7,197 nucleotides of DNA from Bacteroidia bacterium (GTDB lineage Bacteria > Bacteroidota > Bacteroidia > Bacteroidales > Paludibacteraceae). Shown piece by piece: positions 4,953 to 7,197 of the stretch; within the stretch, counting starts at the first letter, position 1; each line of letters starts with the position of its first letter. The stretch spans positions 1 through 7,197 of the forward strand of contig JAGKVE010000075.1 of the NCBI GenBank assembly GCA_021152555.1. Reading direction: 5' to 3'. The position numbers and the translations under genes are program-made. Under the pieces are notes generated by a model. The model searched no databases, was not told where the DNA came from, and saw nothing but the letters and a program-made list of their open reading frames with translations.

Positions 4953-7027
4953 AAATTCTCATAGAGCAATATGGCTATGACAAAGAGAGGTTGAGCAAAC
5001 TGCTTGACCCGCACTATTATACGGAGTTGCGAGACGGAAAAGCCAAAATTCCCTATGTGGGCTATTTTCTCTCGCATAAGATACCGGATGTGGTGTTTAT
5101 CCTGCCGAAAGTGTTTGTAATTGACGGCAAGGCTTTCGGCGAATATACACCGGAAGAGATTATTGATTTTGATGCACTCAAACCCGAACACAAAGCGAGT
5201 GTGTTTAGTCTCTCCGTGTGGATTTACAGAGCGATCAAACTCTATTTCCTGCGCAAGGACAAAGCCGGAGAAGAAGCGGAAATCATGCAGAACGTGGTTT
5301 CTCACCAAGGTCCAAGCAGCGAGACGATGATAGATATTATCCTTTCGCTCCTGAAGTTCGACAAGGATCACAAGAACCTCTTTGCATATATCACGCGCCT
5401 CAAACACTCTGGGCAAAACAAAATCCATTGGCAGAAAACCATCTCCCAAACACAAGCCCTCATACAAAACGGCAAGCCGGTTTATCTTCAGCCGCGTACC
5501 AAACACAAAGACATCAATTTTGACGAAGAACTGATAGTGCTCTTTTATTCGGTACTCAACTATCTCGCGCAGGAGTTCAAGTTCAGCGTCCGTCCGGCTT
5601 TCGGATACGATCTGCTTCGACCGGAAACGATTCAATCCATGATTGAAAGCGGAAAAGGTGTTCGTATTCTCCGGCAAAACAGACGCAAGTACTTTACGGA
5701 TGAGATGGTTCAACTATGGAACCTGCTGTTCACGTTCTTTGAGCAATCGCAATATGTCCAGAGCAAAGACAATGATGATGAGCAGGCTATGTTGGTTCGC
5801 GAGTTTAATCTCGTTTTTGAGGACATGATTGATTCGCTTATCGGCGACAGCAGCCTGCCAAACGGACTAAAAGAGCAGAAAGACGGCAAGATCATCGACC
5901 ACCTCTACCGCGATAGTTCGCTTATCGAGGACAAAAAACAAATCTATTTTATTGGTGATAGCAAGTATTACAAGGACGATAATGATATTGGGCCGAACTC
6001 CATCTACAAGCAATTTACGTACGCCAAGAATGTCATTCAGTACAATATCGATTTCTTCAACCATCAGCCCAGCGAGTTTGAGCAGGAGAACTTGCAATAC
6101 CGCGACAACACGACTGAGGGCTATAATATCACGCCGAACTATTTCATTCGCGGACATCTGCAAGCCGACCAACTGAATAATTATTCCGACTCCAACTTGC
6201 AATTAGTGTCCGTGGACGGCAAGAACTATAAGATCTCATACCACTTTGAGAACCGGCTTTTTGACCGTGACACGCTAATCCTGCAAACATACAATATCAA
6301 TTTCCTCTTTGTGCTGGCGTGTTATGTACAAGGGGCTGGAGAACATACGCAAAAGATTCGGTCCATCTTCCGCGAGAATATCAAGAGCGTGCTCCAGACG
6401 CAGTACGATTTCTTTGCTATCAAGCCCAAAGTGCAGCACGAGGCAGAGCAGTTCCTGCATGATAATTTCCAACAAGTACTCGGCAAAGTGATTGCGCCAT
6501 ACGATGCTTCTACCAACTGTATGGCATTAGCTTTAGATCAAACGGCAGACAATACCGTTACACTCAATTTAATCGATCAGTATTTCTACCGGCAACCGAT
6601 TCCGAAAGACCATCTGGACATTTCGCCGGACACCTTATTCGGAGAGAATGAGCAGACCCATTTGTTCACGGAGACACCTGTTATAGACAAGAATCTAAAG
6701 TGTATTATCTCTGCACAAGTCCGCAAGGATGATAAGCAGTTTGACCTGTTCAATCTCGGCAAAGCCACAGAATATACGATGGAGTCTGTTCCTTTTGTTA
6801 GTCTCATGAGCATCAAATATCTCATGCCGATGCCCGCGTATAACATACGAGGCTACTACGAGGTGACGGACATGAAGTTCAACACCAAAACAGGAGGCAT
6901 GAAATTCAAATTAGGTCAGTTCTATCCATTAGGCGACACGCCTGTTAATATCGCCGACAAAATGCGTCACGGTGAACTCCTTTCCCTCGGCTACATAGAG
7001 GAAAATCTCTATTCTCAAAAGTCATAA
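4949..7027 (+). CDS. LlaJI/McrC-like restriction endonuclease subunit
   Basis: A 692-aa protein, the cleavage partner of the McrB-like GTPase. The N-terminal half (about 1-270) is a mixed region that probably contacts the motor. A PD-(D/E)XK nuclease core follows: a helix with REFNLVFEDMI (284-294, candidate E291), then IIDHLY with candidate metal ligand D317, and the strand FIGDSKYYK (334-342) carrying D337-S-K339. The extended C-terminal part (about 400-692) is longer than in classical McrC and fits the LlaJI-type restriction endonuclease family better. It has no signal peptide or membrane segment. It begins inside the stop of the upstream gene (ATGA), implying coupled synthesis, and is the last gene of the operon. 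No convincing terminator follows it within the window. Composition is uniform and like the 3' part of the McrB-like gene. The LlaJI assignment is from motif layout and gene context, not from a search. Confidence 0.88.
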   Translation: MKILIEQYGYDKERLSKLLDPHYYTELRDGKAKIPYVGYFLSHKIPDVVFILPKVFVIDGKAFGEYTPEEIIDFDALKPEHKASVFSLSVWIYRAIKLYFLRKDKAGEEAEIMQNVVSHQGPSSETMIDIILSLLKFDKDHKNLFAYITRLKHSGQNKIHWQKTISQTQALIQNGKPVYLQPRTKHKDINFDEELIVLFYSVLNYLAQEFKFSVRPAFGYDLLRPETIQSMIESGKGVRILRQNRRKYFTDEMVQLWNLLFTFFEQSQYVQSKDNDDEQAMLVREFNLVFEDMIDSLIGDSSLPNGLKEQKDGKIIDHLYRDSSLIEDKKQIYFIGDSKYYKDDNDIGPNSIYKQFTYAKNVIQYNIDFFNHQPSEFEQENLQYRDNTTEGYNITPNYFIRGHLQADQLNNYSDSNLQLVSVDGKNYKISYHFENRLFDRDTLILQTYNINFLFVLACYVQGAGEHTQKIRSIFRENIKSVLQTQYDFFAIKPKVQHEAEQFLHDNFQQVLGKVIAPYDASTNCMALALDQTADNTVTLNLIDQYFYRQPIPKDHLDISPDTLFGENEQTHLFTETPVIDKNLKCIISAQVRKDDKQFDLFNLGKATEYTMESVPFVSLMSIKYLMPMPAYNIRGYYEVTDMKFNTKTGGMKFKLGQFYPLGDTPVNIADKMRHGELLSLGYIEENLYSQKS

Positions 7028-7071
7028 TCCCATAAACATCGATTAGACTTCGGTTGAAGGTCGGTTCAAAT

Positions 7072-7124
7072 AGCCATCAATCAGCGTACCTTGCGCGGAT
7101 GTTACGCGGAGGTTAGGGAGAAAG
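7072..7124. repeat. Right copy of 53-bp flanking direct repeat
   Basis: Same orientation as 105-157, 43 of 53 positions identical and no gaps. It contains a clear near-duplicate 11-mer pair, TTGCGCGGATG then TTACGCGGAGG (9/11 identical), followed by TTAGGGAGAAA. It starts 45 bp after the nuclease stop codon. Beyond it (7125-7197) I see AT-rich intergenic sequence. Confidence 0.7.
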
Positions 7125-7176
7125 TATATACCATATTTCTCTTCAAAGTTGTGGATTTTTAGCATATCTCGCAAAA

Positions 7177-7184
7177 TAAATTTG
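7177..7184 (+). promoter_or_regulatory. Possible -7 element for a gene right of the window
   Basis: TAAATTTG matches the Bacteroidetes -7 consensus TAnnTTTG exactly and lies within a short inverted repeat, GCAAA/TTTGC (7171-7175/7181-7185). No properly spaced TTTG is seen upstream, and the gene it would serve is outside the window, so the call is weak. Confidence 0.3.
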
Positions 7185-7197
7185 CATATGTCGATTT

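Noticed and set aside
4835..5713. 292-codon open frame on the minus strand
   Set aside because: It lies wholly across the end of the McrB-like gene and the start of the nuclease gene, both of which have clear motifs and coupling. Its protein shows no domain and reads as an antisense shadow.
1294..6968. GACGC, the LlaJI target, as the recognition site of this system
   Set aside because: GACGC/GCGTC occurs several times in the window, but the site is asymmetric and needs two methyltransferases in LlaJI. With one methyltransferase here, the target cannot be transferred by analogy.
7046..7062. Hairpin GACTTC/GAAG-GTC as terminator of the restriction operon
   Set aside because: Only six pairs with a bulge and no T-run after it.
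105..7124. Integron cassette bounded by attC sites
   Set aside because: The repeats do not show the paired inverted core sites of attC, no integrase is present, and about 7 kb with six genes is far too large for a normal cassette.
1..7197. CRISPR array, tRNA, rRNA or insertion sequence
   Set aside because: No regularly spaced repeats, no cloverleaf or rRNA-like sequence, and no transposase gene or terminal inverted repeats were seen on either strand.

Overview
The window looks like a Bacteroidales chromosome (Bacteroides, Parabacteroides or a relative). The main signs are a clear Bacteroides-type promoter (TTTG, 20 bp, TACCTTTG) before the first gene, start codons without Shine-Dalgarno sequences, and a DUF3791/DUF3990 gene set of a kind common in gut anaerobes. 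All genes lie on the + strand. The window reads as an accessory island of a small toxin-antitoxin-like operon, a short acidic orphan gene and a restriction-modification operon. It is bracketed by two copies of a 53-bp imperfect direct repeat (105-157 and 7072-7124, 43/53 identical).

Layout. 1-262: terminator of an upstream gene, left repeat, a terminator-like hairpin, then a promoter with an 8+8 bp inverted repeat over its -7 box. 263-1163: three genes joined by ATGA stop/start overlaps (DUF3791-like, DUF3990 ADP-ribosyltransferase-fold, 67-aa small helical protein). 1164-1539: no gene but very structured: three simple hairpins, then a pseudoknotted RNA fold (1284-1478) running into an intrinsic terminator (1478-1514). 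1540-1821: 93-aa, very acidic protein of unknown function. 1822-2119: AT-rich spacer, then a second pseudoknot-capable fold (1921-2041) and a second intrinsic terminator (2070-2099), about 20 nt before the methyltransferase start. 2120-7027: m5C methyltransferase, McrB-like AAA+ GTPase and LlaJI/McrC-like PD-(D/E)XK nuclease in one operon. 7028-7197: right repeat and intergenic flank.

How the parts may work together. The last three genes form a restriction-modification system of the LlaJI/BsuMI type: the methyltransferase marks host sites, and the McrB-like motor with the McrC-like nuclease cuts unmarked DNA. It has one methyltransferase where LlaJI has two, which suggests a symmetric target. 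The first three genes look like an addiction or defence module with a possible ADP-ribosylating effector.

The least explained part is the non-coding DNA. The 93-aa gene and the restriction operon are each preceded by the same arrangement: a pseudoknotted fold, a canonical intrinsic terminator, and a start codon within 20-26 nt. In the second leader, a loop heptamer is perfectly complementary to the 5' arm of the terminator, so it could act as an antiterminator. This suggests RNA-based attenuation of a restriction-modification operon. It is an inference from base pairing read by eye and has not been tested. I could not place either RNA in a known family.
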